Shown: positions 1 through 10,392 of the stretch, in pieces
Position numbering within the stretch: position 1 is the stretch's first letter
Layout: the number at the start of each line of letters is the position of its first letter
NCBI GenBank assembly: GCA_022539475.1
Contig: VCMS01000010.1
Span: 310,001 to 374,000, forward strand
DNA length: 64,000 nucleotides
Origin: Gracilaria domingensis
Taxonomy: Eukaryota; Rhodophyta; Florideophyceae; Gracilariales; Gracilariaceae
Direction of reading: 5' to 3'
The notes under the pieces: generated by a model
Told to the model about the DNA's origin: nothing
Databases searched by the model: none
The model's input: the letters and a program-made list of their open reading frames with translations, nothing else
Made by a program: the position numbers and the translations under genes

Positions 1-446
1 CTTTGATTCCGACCGTACCCTCATAAATCTGTTCTGCCGGCATATTTCTCTTCATATCACCCATTTTTCGAAGCTGACCTGCCGCATTTGAATGATTGAT
101 AGGTAAGTTACACCAGGGCAGCGTCCCCGTCGCCAAGTAAACTAGAAGGTAAGCTAATGACTCCATGTCATCTCGACGAGAAACTTGTCTGTAGCGATGC
201 GTTCGTTGAGATACAAAGATAACCGCTCCGTTGAAATAGCGGCTGCTTCCGTCCGATATATGCTCTCCTGTTCGAGGACATCTGTAGAAACTTGCCATCC
301 CAAAATCGATGATGTGCAACCTATTTCTTCGTTCCCCCGAAGTCTTGGTCATGATATTTGATGGCCTCAGATCAAGATGTAAAATTCCCTTTGAGTGAAT
401 TTCCCGAAGCACCTTAATCAGATGGATTCCGGCCTTCAATACACAT
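1..446 (-). pseudogene. CK1-like protein kinase, C-terminal part, cut off from its start by Copia-A
   Basis: Read on the minus strand, this encodes the catalytic half of a casein-kinase-1-type serine/threonine kinase. The catalytic loop reads HLDLRPSN (near 355-385), the metal-binding motif reads IIDFGMA (near 305-325), and a stretch with RYFNGAVIFVS and RRDDMESLAYLLVYL follows, matching the activation segment and helix F of CK1 kinases (D-D-x-E-S-L-x-Y). The 3' end runs off the left edge of the window. The N-terminal lobe lies at 10393-10718 on the same strand, and the reading phase agrees across the Copia-A insertion when its 5-bp target copy is counted once. CK1 kinases phosphorylate acidic or primed serine/threonine sites. 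This copy is presumably inactive, because about 9.9 kb of retrotransposon separates its two lobes. No intron is evident. Confidence 0.85.
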
Positions 447-791
447 AATAGAAATCGGCGTGAAGACGATCGAAAACAGATAAACAAATCTTTACCACTA
501 GACAGTAGTTGTCGAGTCCCTTGCCTCCTCCCATCTGGGACGAAACCAGTCTGTAGGGGTTCTTATAGCGGAGTAAATCCACTACCTAAGACGAACGGGG
601 ATTGCTGAACAACGGCTGACGTGGGCAGCAGCAAGTCTAGCGCTAGTCTATGTAGAACGCAAATGCGTCATAGAATCGTACAGGCACGAGTACACGCAGT
701 TCCTAACGCGAGCCTTGATAGTGTCATTGCCAACTGTACCTTGCAGCAACACATTCACGTACCCGGTAACACATCAAACATGATTTCTACA
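447..791 (-). repeat. Copia-A 3' LTR
   Basis: 345-bp direct repeat, nearly identical to 10043-10387. On the minus strand it starts TGTAGAAATC and ends GATTTCTATT, so the ends form a short imperfect inverted repeat. The outer side abuts CACAT (442-446). Confidence 0.93.
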
Positions 792-813
792 CTCCTTTCC
801 TTTGAAAAAACCA

Positions 814-1749
814 CTAACCTGTGGATTTGTTGGATTGGTTTGACAAAGCGCCGGTAAGATCAATGGAAATTTTTCCGGTGTAGAGAAGAATTTGAAGAGC
901 TTCACACATCTGACTGTCCGTTTTCGTGACAGGATCTGCAAAGTTGCACTTGCCAGGAATCCAGACCATTCGGTCAATCTTTCCAGTTTCGAAGTCGTAA
1001 CGGATTACGCTTACGTCGCCGCGAATAGAGCGATCAGTTGCGTTGCGGCAGGTAGAGAGAGTACCGTACAAATCCTTAGAATCAACTACTATCCAAAGAG
1101 AAACCTTAATTCTCAAGAGAACAGAAATAGCCTTGGCTAACACCTTGCCTTCGTCAATCGCTTCACCAGCAGCCAATGTCTCGGCGGAACCAATCACTTA
1201 ACTGGGCGGCGGGACTTATGAGAACTCCAACTTAAGGTGTGGAAGGTTGTCCCAAGAGATAGATTTCCAAATAAAACTCCTGCAATGTATCCCAATTGTC
1301 CGTAATCACTAGCGCGACTGGCGTCACAGAACACTGCTACAGTCACAGATGAGCTCTTCGCATCAGGGGCGCGAAGGTACTTGAGCAGGGAACCGCGCCT
1401 CTTCAGTTGTTTCAGTAGATTCAACTGTAGAACAAGATCTTTCACCATCGGGTGTGGCCCTTTTTGCTGCAAATAACTCGCAGCATGCGAGCAAAACGGT
1501 GAGGCGGCGATACCGAGCCAGCCAATAGAACTGTTCATAGAGCGAAATGCAGAAGACTCAATGGCGTTCAGAGCCTCGTCGTACTGCTTACGCCTGGGCC
1601 TGCTCAGCACATAACCTTCGAGGGCTTGAAGCTTCTCCTCTCCGTCAATCGTGATGGTACCAGTCTCGTCTTGTTGGATTCGCAGTCCATAGAAGTTCAG
1701 CTGCCCTGGTCCATACACGATTGTGCCGAGTTCGTACTGCGTGCCAATC
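814..1749 (-). pseudogene. Copia-A RNase H region (3' part of pol, beyond the Copia-B insertion)
   Basis: This is the downstream part of the Copia-A polyprotein, separated from its RT by Copia-B. It carries the end of the RT connection region and a copia-type RNase H: a first acidic motif in VAVFCDASRASD, the serine/histidine-rich SWSSHKSRRPVK motif, an acidic residue in AETLAAGEA, and VVDSKDLYG followed by VWIPGKCNFADPVTK, the usual end of copia RNase H domains (W-I-P-x-x-x-x-x-A-D). The region looks well preserved, with about one break. Confidence 0.8.
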
Positions 1750-1754
1750 TTTTC

Positions 1755-2039
1755 TGTAGAGTGGATAACTGGTCTTCGGTCGCCGCCACTTCAGCGTCTG
1801 CGACCTCCTTTATATGGAGCGACAGGTCCAAAACCTCGCTAAAAGAACCTTGTCTAACAGTAGCTACATAACGCGAGGAGCTACGGATGCAATGCTTACG
1901 TAATTATTCTACACGCGCACAGTTGACACTGTTGCGCTCACCTCTCTCGAAACGTTCTTCCGTCTCACTGCAGCAGTCTTAAGCCAACACTTACATCTCT
2001 CCTGAGGATCCTGCTGTCTCGTGCACACTGTTCGTATCA
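1755..2039 (-). repeat. Copia-B 3' LTR
   Basis: 285-bp direct repeat identical by eye to 6156-6440, with TG/CA ends and TTTTC outside. The end of the Copia-B polyprotein frame lies inside this LTR (stop at 1991). Confidence 0.95.
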
Positions 2040-5000
2040 GCCCCTTCTTGCACGGACAGCACCGAAGTCAGACTCATTGCCACGCAATGCTGTTGGTGCA
2101 ATAGCTGCGAAAGAGGTTTGGTGAGTACATCGGCCACCATTCCCGCTGTCGGGCAGTACTGCAGATGTATCTCTCCTTTCTGTGCCGCATCCCGAGTGAA
2201 ATGATAGCGTAGCTCTACATGTTTTGCTCTGCGATCACCTGACGTCCAGTGAAGTACACCTGTGTTGTCTTCCATCACCAATGTGGGTGCATCATGCAAA
2301 CTGATACCAAGTTCCACCAGAACAGACCGTATCCAGCGAATCTCCTTCACACATTCAGACAAAGCGATATATTCGGCTTCTGTAGTTGACAGGGCGATCG
2401 ATTTCTGCTTCAGCGTTTTCCACACAGCGGGTGACCCATACAACAAGACGCAGAATCCTGACGTAGACTTGCGATCAACATCATCACCGGCCCAATCCGC
2501 GTCGACATACGCTAACGTAGGTGATTTAGAATTCTTGGAGCATCTTCTAATGCGGACGCCTACATTCCTTGTCCCGTTAAGGTAACGAAAGATCCTTTTC
2601 ACCGCTCGCCAGTGATTGACCGTAGGCCTTGCTTGTGAGCGAGCTAACATGTTCACGGCGAAGCAAATGTCCGGCCTCGTCCTTCCAGCCAGATACAAGA
2701 GGGCCCCGATTGCTTCTTGGTAAACAGGGATGAAGTCAATGAAATCCCCTTCGAGTAGGTCACGGGGTCTCGCAGAAGGAGCCATTGGGGTATCTACAGA
2801 ACGTGAATCGAGCATGTTGAACGTACGTAGTATGTCGATTGTAAAGGCATGCTGGTGCAATGTAATATGTTGATTACCACGTTCCATGTGTACACCCAAA
2901 AAGCTAGCGGCAGTGCTTTCCGTCTTCACTTCAAATGATTTGCTCAATTCGGATTTCACTCTTCGCATCTCAGTATGATCATCCCCAATTAAAAGCATAT
3001 CATCGACATACACTACAATCCATAACGTGTGCGACCCTGATGTAGAGCGGAAAAAGCACTCGTCTGACTGCAGTGGAGTTAACCCAATTGAGAGGAGTTT
3101 GGATTTCAGTAGGCTACCCCATATTGCATTAGACTGCTTAAGTCCGTAGATTGACCTTCTCAGCTTCAGGGCCTCTCCACGTTGGAGTTCGAAGTGTCTT
3201 CCAGGGGGTGGTCGCATGTAGACAGGGTCTGAATTTTCCATTGAACCGTTGAGAAACGCTGACTTCACGTCCAATTGTTCTACAAGGTAGCCACGGTTGA
3301 CGGCAATTGTCAGCGCAATTCGAACGGTCTCAAAGTTGACCACTGGTGAGTAGACTTGCTCTACTGCTCCTTGCTGGCAGCCCTTGGCTACCAGACGAGC
3401 TTTGTACCTTGCAATTGAGCCATCATCATTGTTCTTCGTCGCGAATACGAAGCGGGAGCCGATCACCTTGCATCCTCGGGGTACCTTTGCAATCTCCCAG
3501 GTGTTCATTCTTTCCAGATTCAGTAGCTCCTCCCTGATAGCTTCTCTCCATTCAATTGCGTTCTCAGAAGCAAGAGCGCTCGGAACATCGCTTGGAATCA
3601 CAGTCGTCGTGACATCACGGCCGACAAAACCACTGTGCTGGGTCTCAGAGAATCTCGATGGGGCGTTACGATCTCTCGTGGGGTACCTACGTACAGGATA
3701 GTGGGTAACGAACTCCTGCATGCTCGAGGTCATTGAGAATGAACCTTGGTTACCACTGTCATCGCCAGATTGTTCCTGGCTGACCAATTCTTGTTCGAGT
3801 TCGTGTTCTGCATTCACATTAGTACCCTGTGGGTCATGACCAGTGGTTGGGACTGATTCCCCTTCTGACTCATCGCCACTGAGAGTATTCTCATCGGCGA
3901 CTTCCTCGGTGTCATGTTCTGTGCTCTGTGCTGAGTCTGTTTCTGATTCCAGTAACTGGTTTCTCGATAAGACTCCGGCTGCCCAGTCTGTGTTGAAGAT
4001 AGAACGCCCAGGGAAGACCGCCTCATTGATCCGCACATGGCGCGCGAAGGTGATCGCACCAGTGCCAATGTCATAGATTCTGTAATTCCTATGAGACAGG
4101 GATCGTAGGAGGATGCCTCGCTTTGCTTTCTTGTCGAGTTTCTTTCTGTTAGGTTCATGGACCCAAATTTCACAGCCGAAAGTTCGCAGGTGCCCAACGT
4201 AGGTTACTGATCCTTCAAGTACTTCTCGAGGTGTCTCGTTATTGCCTGCCGACGTTGGAGTCATGTTCATGAGTCGTACTGCTGTGACAAGTGCCTCAGC
4301 CCAGAATCTCTGCGGTAGACCTGCGTGGGAAAGCATAGCTCTCACCATGTTCATTGCAGTTCGATTGAAGCGTTCAGCAACTCCATTCTGCTGTGGAACA
4401 TACGGCGCACTGTTTTCCCATTCAATTCCCACTTCAGCAAGGTACTTTCTCAGCCCTATGTATTCCGGACCATTGTCTGAGAAGAGCAGTTTCACCTTCT
4501 TCTCCGTGCGCCTCTCGAAGTATAGTTGGAAGCACCGGAACTGAATCTCAAGGCCTTTCCGGTCACGTAGGAGTCTCACATCTCTAAATCCAGAAGCCTT
4601 GTCAATGAAGGATACAAAATATCTTTTTCCTCCGATACTTGACGTCTGCATTGGGCCACAGATGTCCGAGTAAATCACATCTCCGATGCCAACGTCAGTT
4701 CGTTTTCTGTGACCAAGAGGCAACCGGGTCATCTTACCCTCTGTGCATGGAATGCATGCCGCTTCCATACCTGGAACTTGAGAGAGATCCATACCTTCCA
4801 CGAGGCCTCCTTTGGATATTCTCTGAATTGTACTCCTACCAATGTGACCAAATCGTTCGTGCCACAGCTGGAGTGCTTCATCATGGGAAGCGGACGCCTT
4901 TAACACTCTTGCCATCACAGGGGCACCAATTAACTCATACATGCCACCTTTTTCCATAGCAATAAGTTCGCATCTGTCCTTCACAATTTTGCAGCTCATG

Positions 5001-6082
5001 TCAGAGAAGTTCACAGTAAACCCGTCCTGCACCAGCTGCGAGCAGGACAGAAGGTTACACTCAAGATCCTCTGCATGCAACACGTTCTTAAGGTGAAGCA
5101 CTGGGTCCGTGTCACATTCCGGTTGAACAATAGCAATGTTAAGGTCTCCGCACAATGATGATTGCACCAGCCTTCCATCGCCAAGGGCAATGGTCCTAGG
5201 CGGTACCTTGCAGAAACCAGTAACAAGTGCTTTGTCTCCAACCATGTGACAGGTTGCTCCCGAGTCTATCACAAATACGTGCTGTGCCCGAGCTACAAGA
5301 CCTCGATGCGTCCTTTGGCTTTCATCAGGTTTCCTCTCCGGGCAATCTCTCTTGAAGTGCCCCTTCTTTCCGCATTGAAAGCATTTCCCCTTCATTCGGG
5401 CTCGTAGTGCCTTCTCTGCAGGAACCGTTTCCTGTGATTCAGGATGCATGCTAGCAGCCACTGCGATACTGTCATACTCCTGGAGCAGCCTTGCAGTTGC
5501 TCTGTCCCACGTCAACTCCTCGTCTGACATCGTCTGGAGTGCAGAAACAACAGCACCGTACGGCGTATCACTGGTGTTGCCAAAGCTGGAAAGGAGTATT
5601 GCCACTTGCATCGACTCTTCAATGGCACTATCCATTGCTTCCAACCTGCCAAACATTGCCTCAAGCTCATCGATATATTCTGACATCGACTTTGCTTCCG
5701 AGTACTTCGTCTGGTGCAGCTTCGTCTGAATGTGGACCCTAGTTGCAGTGTTTGTAGTAGCATAACGTTCCTTAAGCTTCTTGTACATCAAGTAAGGATT
5801 CCGGCGTTCTGTACAGATTGTACGCAAAGGTTTGTCCGACAGTGACTGCACGAGGTACATCCTCGTCTTCGAGATCTTCTTCTTCGTATCGTCATCCAAA
5901 GCCTCAATGTCCCCTGCAGGAGCATCTGCTCCGGGGTCACGCCTAACCAAACCCAAAAGTTCTCTTGATTCTAAAACAGCTTCAAATCTCATGGTCCAGA
6001 GATTGAAGTCCTCCCCTCTCTTTGCGGAGAACTTTGGCAACTTCTTCAGGCCATCTTCATCCATCTCGAACAGCTGAACCAA
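1991..6082 (-). CDS. Copia-B gag-pol polyprotein
   Basis: 1363-residue polyprotein with the standard copia order. The N-terminal gag has a UBN2-type region (LWTMRFEAVLESREL; later YTIVSSLP-like features are replaced by VAILLSSFG). A CCHC zinc knuckle is seen in CFQCGKKGHFKRDC (about residue 235-250), then an aspartic protease with VIDSGATCHM. Integrase has an HHCC-type N-terminus (WHERFGHIG...CIPC), the catalytic core D-D-E (YSDICGP, FSDNGPEY, NGVAERFNRT), RT with YVDDML, and RNase H with VDADWAGDDVDRKSTSGF and the terminal KHVELRYHFTRD. Length and motifs are those of an intact family member. It needs no frameshift between gag and pol, which is usual for copia. The C-terminal ~16 residues are encoded by the 3' LTR. 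Confidence 0.95.
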   Translation of the reverse strand: MVQLFEMDEDGLKKLPKFSAKRGEDFNLWTMRFEAVLESRELLGLVRRDPGADAPAGDIEALDDDTKKKISKTRMYLVQSLSDKPLRTICTERRNPYLMYKKLKERYATTNTATRVHIQTKLHQTKYSEAKSMSEYIDELEAMFGRLEAMDSAIEESMQVAILLSSFGNTSDTPYGAVVSALQTMSDEELTWDRATARLLQEYDSIAVAASMHPESQETVPAEKALRARMKGKCFQCGKKGHFKRDCPERKPDESQRTHRGLVARAQHVFVIDSGATCHMVGDKALVTGFCKVPPRTIALGDGRLVQSSLCGDLNIAIVQPECDTDPVLHLKNVLHAEDLECNLLSCSQLVQDGFTVNFSDMSCKIVKDRCELIAMEKGGMYELIGAPVMARVLKASASHDEALQLWHERFGHIGRSTIQRISKGGLVEGMDLSQVPGMEAACIPCTEGKMTRLPLGHRKRTDVGIGDVIYSDICGPMQTSSIGGKRYFVSFIDKASGFRDVRLLRDRKGLEIQFRCFQLYFERRTEKKVKLLFSDNGPEYIGLRKYLAEVGIEWENSAPYVPQQNGVAERFNRTAMNMVRAMLSHAGLPQRFWAEALVTAVRLMNMTPTSAGNNETPREVLEGSVTYVGHLRTFGCEIWVHEPNRKKLDKKAKRGILLRSLSHRNYRIYDIGTGAITFARHVRINEAVFPGRSIFNTDWAAGVLSRNQLLESETDSAQSTEHDTEEVADENTLSGDESEGESVPTTGHDPQGTNVNAEHELEQELVSQEQSGDDSGNQGSFSMTSSMQEFVTHYPVRRYPTRDRNAPSRFSETQHSGFVGRDVTTTVIPSDVPSALASENAIEWREAIREELLNLERMNTWEIAKVPRGCKVIGSRFVFATKNNDDGSIARYKARLVAKGCQQGAVEQVYSPVVNFETVRIALTIAVNRGYLVEQLDVKSAFLNGSMENSDPVYMRPPPGRHFELQRGEALKLRRSIYGLKQSNAIWGSLLKSKLLSIGLTPLQSDECFFRSTSGSHTLWIVVYVDDMLLIGDDHTEMRRVKSELSKSFEVKTESTAASFLGVHMERGNQHITLHQHAFTIDILRTFNMLDSRSVDTPMAPSARPRDLLEGDFIDFIPVYQEAIGALLYLAGRTRPDICFAVNMLARSQARPTVNHWRAVKRIFRYLNGTRNVGVRIRRCSKNSKSPTLAYVDADWAGDDVDRKSTSGFCVLLYGSPAVWKTLKQKSIALSTTEAEYIALSECVKEIRWIRSVLVELGISLHDAPTLVMEDNTGVLHWTSGDRRAKHVELRYHFTRDAAQKGEIHLQYCPTAGMVADVLTKPLSQLLHQQHCVAMSLTSVLSVQEGADTNSVHETAGSSGEM

Positions 6083-6155
6083 GTGGCTGGAGATACGTAG
6101 AAGATTCCGGCACGATAACGGCTCAGTGAAGCAAAGCGGGGGGCGATGCTACCAC

Positions 6156-6440
6156 TGTAGAGTGGATAACTGGTCTTCGGTCGCCGCCACTTCAGCGTCT
6201 GCGACCTCCTTTATATGGAGCGACAGGTCCAAAACCTCGCTAAAAGAACCTTGTCTAACAGTAGCTACATAACGCGAGGAGCTACGGATGCAATGCTTAC
6301 GTAATTATTCTACACGCGCACAGTTGACACTGTTGCGCTCACCTCTCTCGAAACGTTCTTCCGTCTCACTGCAGCAGTCTTAAGCCAACACTTACATCTC
6401 TCCTGAGGATCCTGCTGTCTCGTGCACACTGTTCGTATCA
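6156..6440 (-). repeat. Copia-B 5' LTR
   Basis: 285-bp direct repeat identical by eye to 1755-2039, followed outside by the target copy TTTTC at 6441-6445. The Copia-A polyprotein frame runs from the right into this LTR before stopping. Confidence 0.95.
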
Positions 6441-6445
6441 TTTTC

Positions 6446-9400
6446 AATCGTAGAAGACAGCAGTTTGCGTTTGGCGGCAAAGAGGATATCATCGACCACC
6501 TTAACAGCGACAATGCAGATGCGACCGTTCTTCGTGAGGTAAAATAACTGTGGTACATACACCAGTTGGCGAAATCCTAGACTGAGAAGTACGTCATCAC
6601 TCACTTGCTGCCATTTGGCTCCGGCATTCGCTAATCCGTAGGCGGCGGACAGAAGCAACCAGTAGTGCTGACGTCTAGTTCTGCACTCCGTAGGTGGTAC
6701 CACGTACACATCTCTCTTGGCCTCGGTCTGAAGAAAGGCACTCTTAAAGTCTATCTTGGCCAATGTCCAATGGAAAATACTGGCCATGGAAAGTAAGATG
6801 CGTATTCCTACTGGTGGGCAGGTAGCTGAATCGGTTTTAAGGATACCCTTGTCTCGATCCTTGTTACCGTGAACTGCAATGCGTGCCTTAAGAGTACGAA
6901 AGCCGTCGTCACAAGTCTTGACCTTGTAAAAGACGTGGCTAGTCACAATGTTGGCAGTAGTGGGTACACTTTGCACTGGCACGACGCGAACAATTTTCCT
7001 GAAGGACTGCTCTTCCTTGTGGTACGCGTTCTGGGTGGCAAAGGGTGGGAGGCCTTGGGCTTGGTGTAGCATAAACTCTTGGTTGCCAAATGCCTCGTAG
7101 TAGGTTCTGATAATCTCACGTTCCTTACTCTTCAGCTCTTGTCCCGGCGATAATAAAACTTCTGCGGCTTCTAATGACTTCTCGGCTTCGTGGTCCGTTT
7201 CCTGATTACCACTCGGTGCTGCGTGATTTCCGGGGTGTGAACCAGATAAATACTTCCACTTCTCATCCTGCAACTTCAGAACTTCTCGGTCTCCGTCAAA
7301 GTACTCAATTGAGAACTTGTCTGTTCGTGGATTATGTCGCGTAACATTTCCGCCATAGTACCTTTTGTCGTCTGGCCAGTAAACTTCGATCTGGTCTCCT
7401 ACGCTAGGGTACTGTGGGCCGATGTTGGCGGGCTCTTCCAAAGAATCATTGTCCTGCGGCTGATTGGAACTGTTGCCTGGATGGGTGCATTCTTCGTCGT
7501 TGGAATGATTGACTGCTTCACGAAGTTCGTCTTCTAACGTTCGGTCCATGGCGTCAACGGCCTCTTGCACAGCGGCAGCTAGTCCGTCGGTACGCGGTGC
7601 CGGCCTAACGTCCTCAATGGCTGCGGAGACTGTTCTGCCAGACGCTCCGGGTACAGTTACAGTTCGGCTCTGCACGTCAAACGACAGCACTGGCTTGGAT
7701 GTTGACCATTTGCCGCGTTTCTCATGCTGTTGTTTGGTGTAAAGCTGCACCATATCGCCTACTGAGATGGGGAACTCCTGCGAAGACTTCGAGCGGAGTA
7801 TTAGCGTTAGTTTGCGTTTGGCGAGAAGCTGTTGGTGCGCGTCTACGATCTGTTGCGGAATCAGAGTGGGAGACTCGCCAGATTCGATGGGCCTCGAGTA
7901 CCCCTTTGCCAGTTCGTGGGAGGACATGATGTCATTGCCGTAGAGATCGTTGGTGATGCGAATGGCTTGACTAATTAGTAATGGCACATTCCCTTCGTAG
8001 TCTCTGGTGGGGTCTTCCTTCAGGCGGAGGAATACATCACGGATGATTCTGTGCTTCGACTCAAGAACATTCTTGTTGTGTCTACGAGGTGGGAGAGGTC
8101 TGGGTTCAATTGCGTTTCGAATGAGAAAGTTCTCAAAGATGCTGTTTCTAAACGCAGGGTCATATGCGACAGTCTGAGGCGTCCAAAACGGAGTAGTCCA
8201 ATGTGCGTCGAAAACATAAATCGCATTCTTCATCGAGGTGTTGTCCACTACCGCGCCGACGGAATACCGTGATGTGGCGTCCATAATGTGCATGACACAA
8301 AACTCGTCAAGGTACATGTGGTCGACGCAAACTACTTCATTGAAACTCCTGCTCATGCTACTGAGCGATACTTTGCGCGTAGTCTTCGGCGTGGACGTAG
8401 CTATGCATGAGGTGCATTCTTCCAGTACCTTGCAAAGGTAGGTGCCTATCTGATCGTTCCATAAACCATTCCGTTGCAAAAGCAACTTGATATCCGAGTA
8501 CGTAGAATGGCCACAGATGTGACGGTGGACCTTATCGACAATTTTCTTCAGTTCCTTCCAAGGCCTGTCGGCGAGTCCTTCGTCTAGGTGAGCTGTCGCG
8601 CAGAATAGGATTGTCTTGTTCTCCGTCGTGAGTGCTGAGTGGTGATCTGTAAACACTGAGTACGGTATGTAGGTGTGCATGTCTTCGTCGATGAGGGTGA
8701 TAGGTCTTGTTTGCCCTCCATGCTGATCGTTGGGCAATCTTAGCAAATTGTGATCCATGTGTAGAATGTCACAATATGTCGTTACGTTGCGCCCTATCAC
8801 CCACTGGGAAGATCCCTCGATGACAAGGTGACGGATCTTGACAATGTGACCTTCATCTGTGCGTCCCGTTAGTAGAACCGATCCAAGTAGGGGCCTTGGT
8901 TCACTTCTGTGATTTCCAGATCCATATTGCCAGTGCGTCTTATCCGCCACGGCCTCTGGCAATGGTTCAAGCGCGCCGTTCCAGTTTGGTAGAACTAGGT
9001 CTCTGATCATATGTTGTTCTTTAAAACCGATTCCGCTGTAGGGCGCAGCGTTGTCCAGCAGTGGTCCGTCTGCTCCAAGGATAGAAGGTGCTGGATTGTC
9101 CAACTCGCGTAGCTTTGCCATATTGAATGTCAAAACGTTCTTATTTTCCTTGTCAGTGCTACCTGGGTTATCCATCGCCTTGAAGCCAGGCTTCAACGAA
9201 CCGTCGCGGCGGTGATCGTTAGCCCAGTGTCCGTACTTTCCACATCTATTGCACTTCGTCTTCTGTTTCATATCGTTGATCTGCTCTGGAGTCATACGCT
9301 GACGTTGTGTGCCCTTGCGACCTCCAGAGCGGGACGACGATGCAAAAGACGCATTGGTAGACAGCGTTGTCGTAGCAGAGGGAGACGTCTGACCACGGAC

Positions 9401-10039
9401 TTTGTCACACTGTCGAAGGACGGAAGCAATGGATTCGTATGACACTGCCTTGAGAATGTCGTCAGTGGTAGATGTGGAGGTGATTGTGAGATCCTTCGGA
9501 GAACAATTAGCGAGCACGGACACTCGCTGGTTGCTGTCCACATCCGAATTGGCCAACAACGTGAAGGCAACTAAGGCTTCTGATAGCTTTGCCTCAGAGC
9601 CGTGAGCATTGACTCTTGAAACATGGGCTTGAAAGCGTGATTCAAAATTTTTGAAGCTCTCATTGGCATTCCTCTTCGTGTTGAGTAGTGCCAGAAAATC
9701 CTGATAGACATCAGAAACAACTGCAAGTGGGTCTCGCTTGTACAAAGCGTCTACTATTGCCTGCGCTCCTTCTTCGGAACGAATCTTCTCGGCGGGGATT
9801 GACTTGCAGATGTCGCGGGCGCGACCAAACAATTGCGACTGCAACATAATGCCTTGCACGTTTTTCCGAATCTTGTTGTCGTTGGAGTCAGTCAAAGTAG
9901 CGTGAAAGGCTTGCCACAGCGAGACGGCATTGGCATACTGTTCCTGGTTGCCACGGCCATCTGTCCAAGGGACGTTACGAATGTCCCAAGAGAAGCGAGG
10001 GCGCGTCGGCAGGTCGCTTGAAGAACTCTCTGGGCCCAT
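6446..10039 (-). pseudogene. Copia-A gag-pol, 5' part, with Tudor-like domain
   Basis: About 1200 residues of open frame before Copia-B cuts in. In order: gag, with a CCHC knuckle (CNRCGKYGHWANDH, about residues 262-275); a poorly conserved protease region; integrase, with a zinc region (H-ICGH, then CTSCIA) and an acidic core (VDHMYLDEF, YDPAFRNS, KNVLESKHR); an integrase tail (VGDMVQLYTK...RGKWS); and a Tudor-like domain (about residues 876-930, VGDQIEVYWPDDKRYYGG). The fingers/palm of RT follow (IDFKSAFLQTEAKRDVYVVPP, AAYGLANAGAKW, VVDDILFA in place of the usual YVDD). The first ATG lies inside the primer site, so the leader is essentially absent. Confidence 0.85.
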
Positions 10040-10042
10040 AAC
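10030..10042 (-). other. Copia-A primer binding site matching the initiator tRNA-Met anticodon arm
   Basis: Immediately inside the 5' LTR the minus strand reads GTTATGGGCCCAG, the exact complement of CTGGGCCCATAAC, the conserved anticodon arm of eukaryotic initiator tRNA-Met. Drosophila copia is known to prime from an internally cut half of this tRNA. The start codon of the polyprotein (ATGGGCCCAGAG) falls within this site. Confidence 0.85.
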
Positions 10043-10387
10043 AATAGAAATCGGCGTGAAGACGATCGAAAACAGATAAACAAATCTTTACCACTAGACA
10101 GTAGTTGTCGAGTCCCTTGCCTCCTCCCATCTGGGACGAAACCAGTCTGTAGGGGTTCTTATAAAGGAGTAAATCCACTACCTAAGACGAACGGGGATTG
10201 CTGAACAACGGCTGACGTGGGCAGCAGCAAGTCTAGCGCTAGTCTATGTAGAACGCAAATGCGTCATAGAATCGTACAGGCACGAGTACACGCAGTTCCT
10301 AACGCGAGCCTTGATAGTGTCATTGCCAACTGTACCTTGCAGCAACACATTCACGTACCCGGTAACACATCAAACATGATTTCTACA
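10043..10387 (-). repeat. Copia-A 5' LTR
   Basis: 345-bp direct repeat of 447-791, flanked on its outer side by CACAT (10388-10392). Confidence 0.93.
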
Positions 10388-10392
10388 CACAT

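Larger units (their letters stand above)
1755..6440 (-). mobile_element. Copia-B: whole-looking Ty1/copia element nested in Copia-A
   Basis: 4686-bp element with 285-bp LTRs at 1755-2039 and 6156-6440 that are identical by eye and run TG...CA. The duplicated target TTTTC lies at 1750-1754 and 6441-6445. It contains one uninterrupted polyprotein frame on the minus strand. The candidate primer site next to the 5' LTR reads TGGTAGCATCGC on the minus strand (about 6143-6154); its first eight bases fit the 3' end of many initiator Met tRNAs. The polypurine tract AAGAAGGGG lies next to the 3' LTR (about 2041-2049). The insertion is younger than Copia-A and very recent. Confidence 0.95.
447..10387 (-). 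mobile_element. Copia-A: Ty1/copia LTR retrotransposon inserted in the CK1-like kinase gene
   Basis: Two 345-bp direct repeats (447-791 and 10043-10387), differing by about two bases by eye, bound the element. The host 5-mer CACAT flanks it at 442-446 and 10388-10392. Without the nested Copia-B it is about 5.25 kb. The order read on the minus strand is gag with zinc knuckle, protease region, integrase, a Tudor-like domain, reverse transcriptase and RNase H, the integrase-before-RT order of Ty1/copia. A polypurine tract (about 792-803) adjoins the 3' LTR, and a primer site at 10030-10042 adjoins the 5' LTR. Near-identical LTRs mean a recent insertion. It is broken by the Copia-B insertion and perhaps one further break. 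Confidence 0.92.

Noticed and set aside
3814-4197. Open frames of about 100 residues antisense or offset to Copia-B pol
   Set aside because: Shadows of the conserved polyprotein frame.
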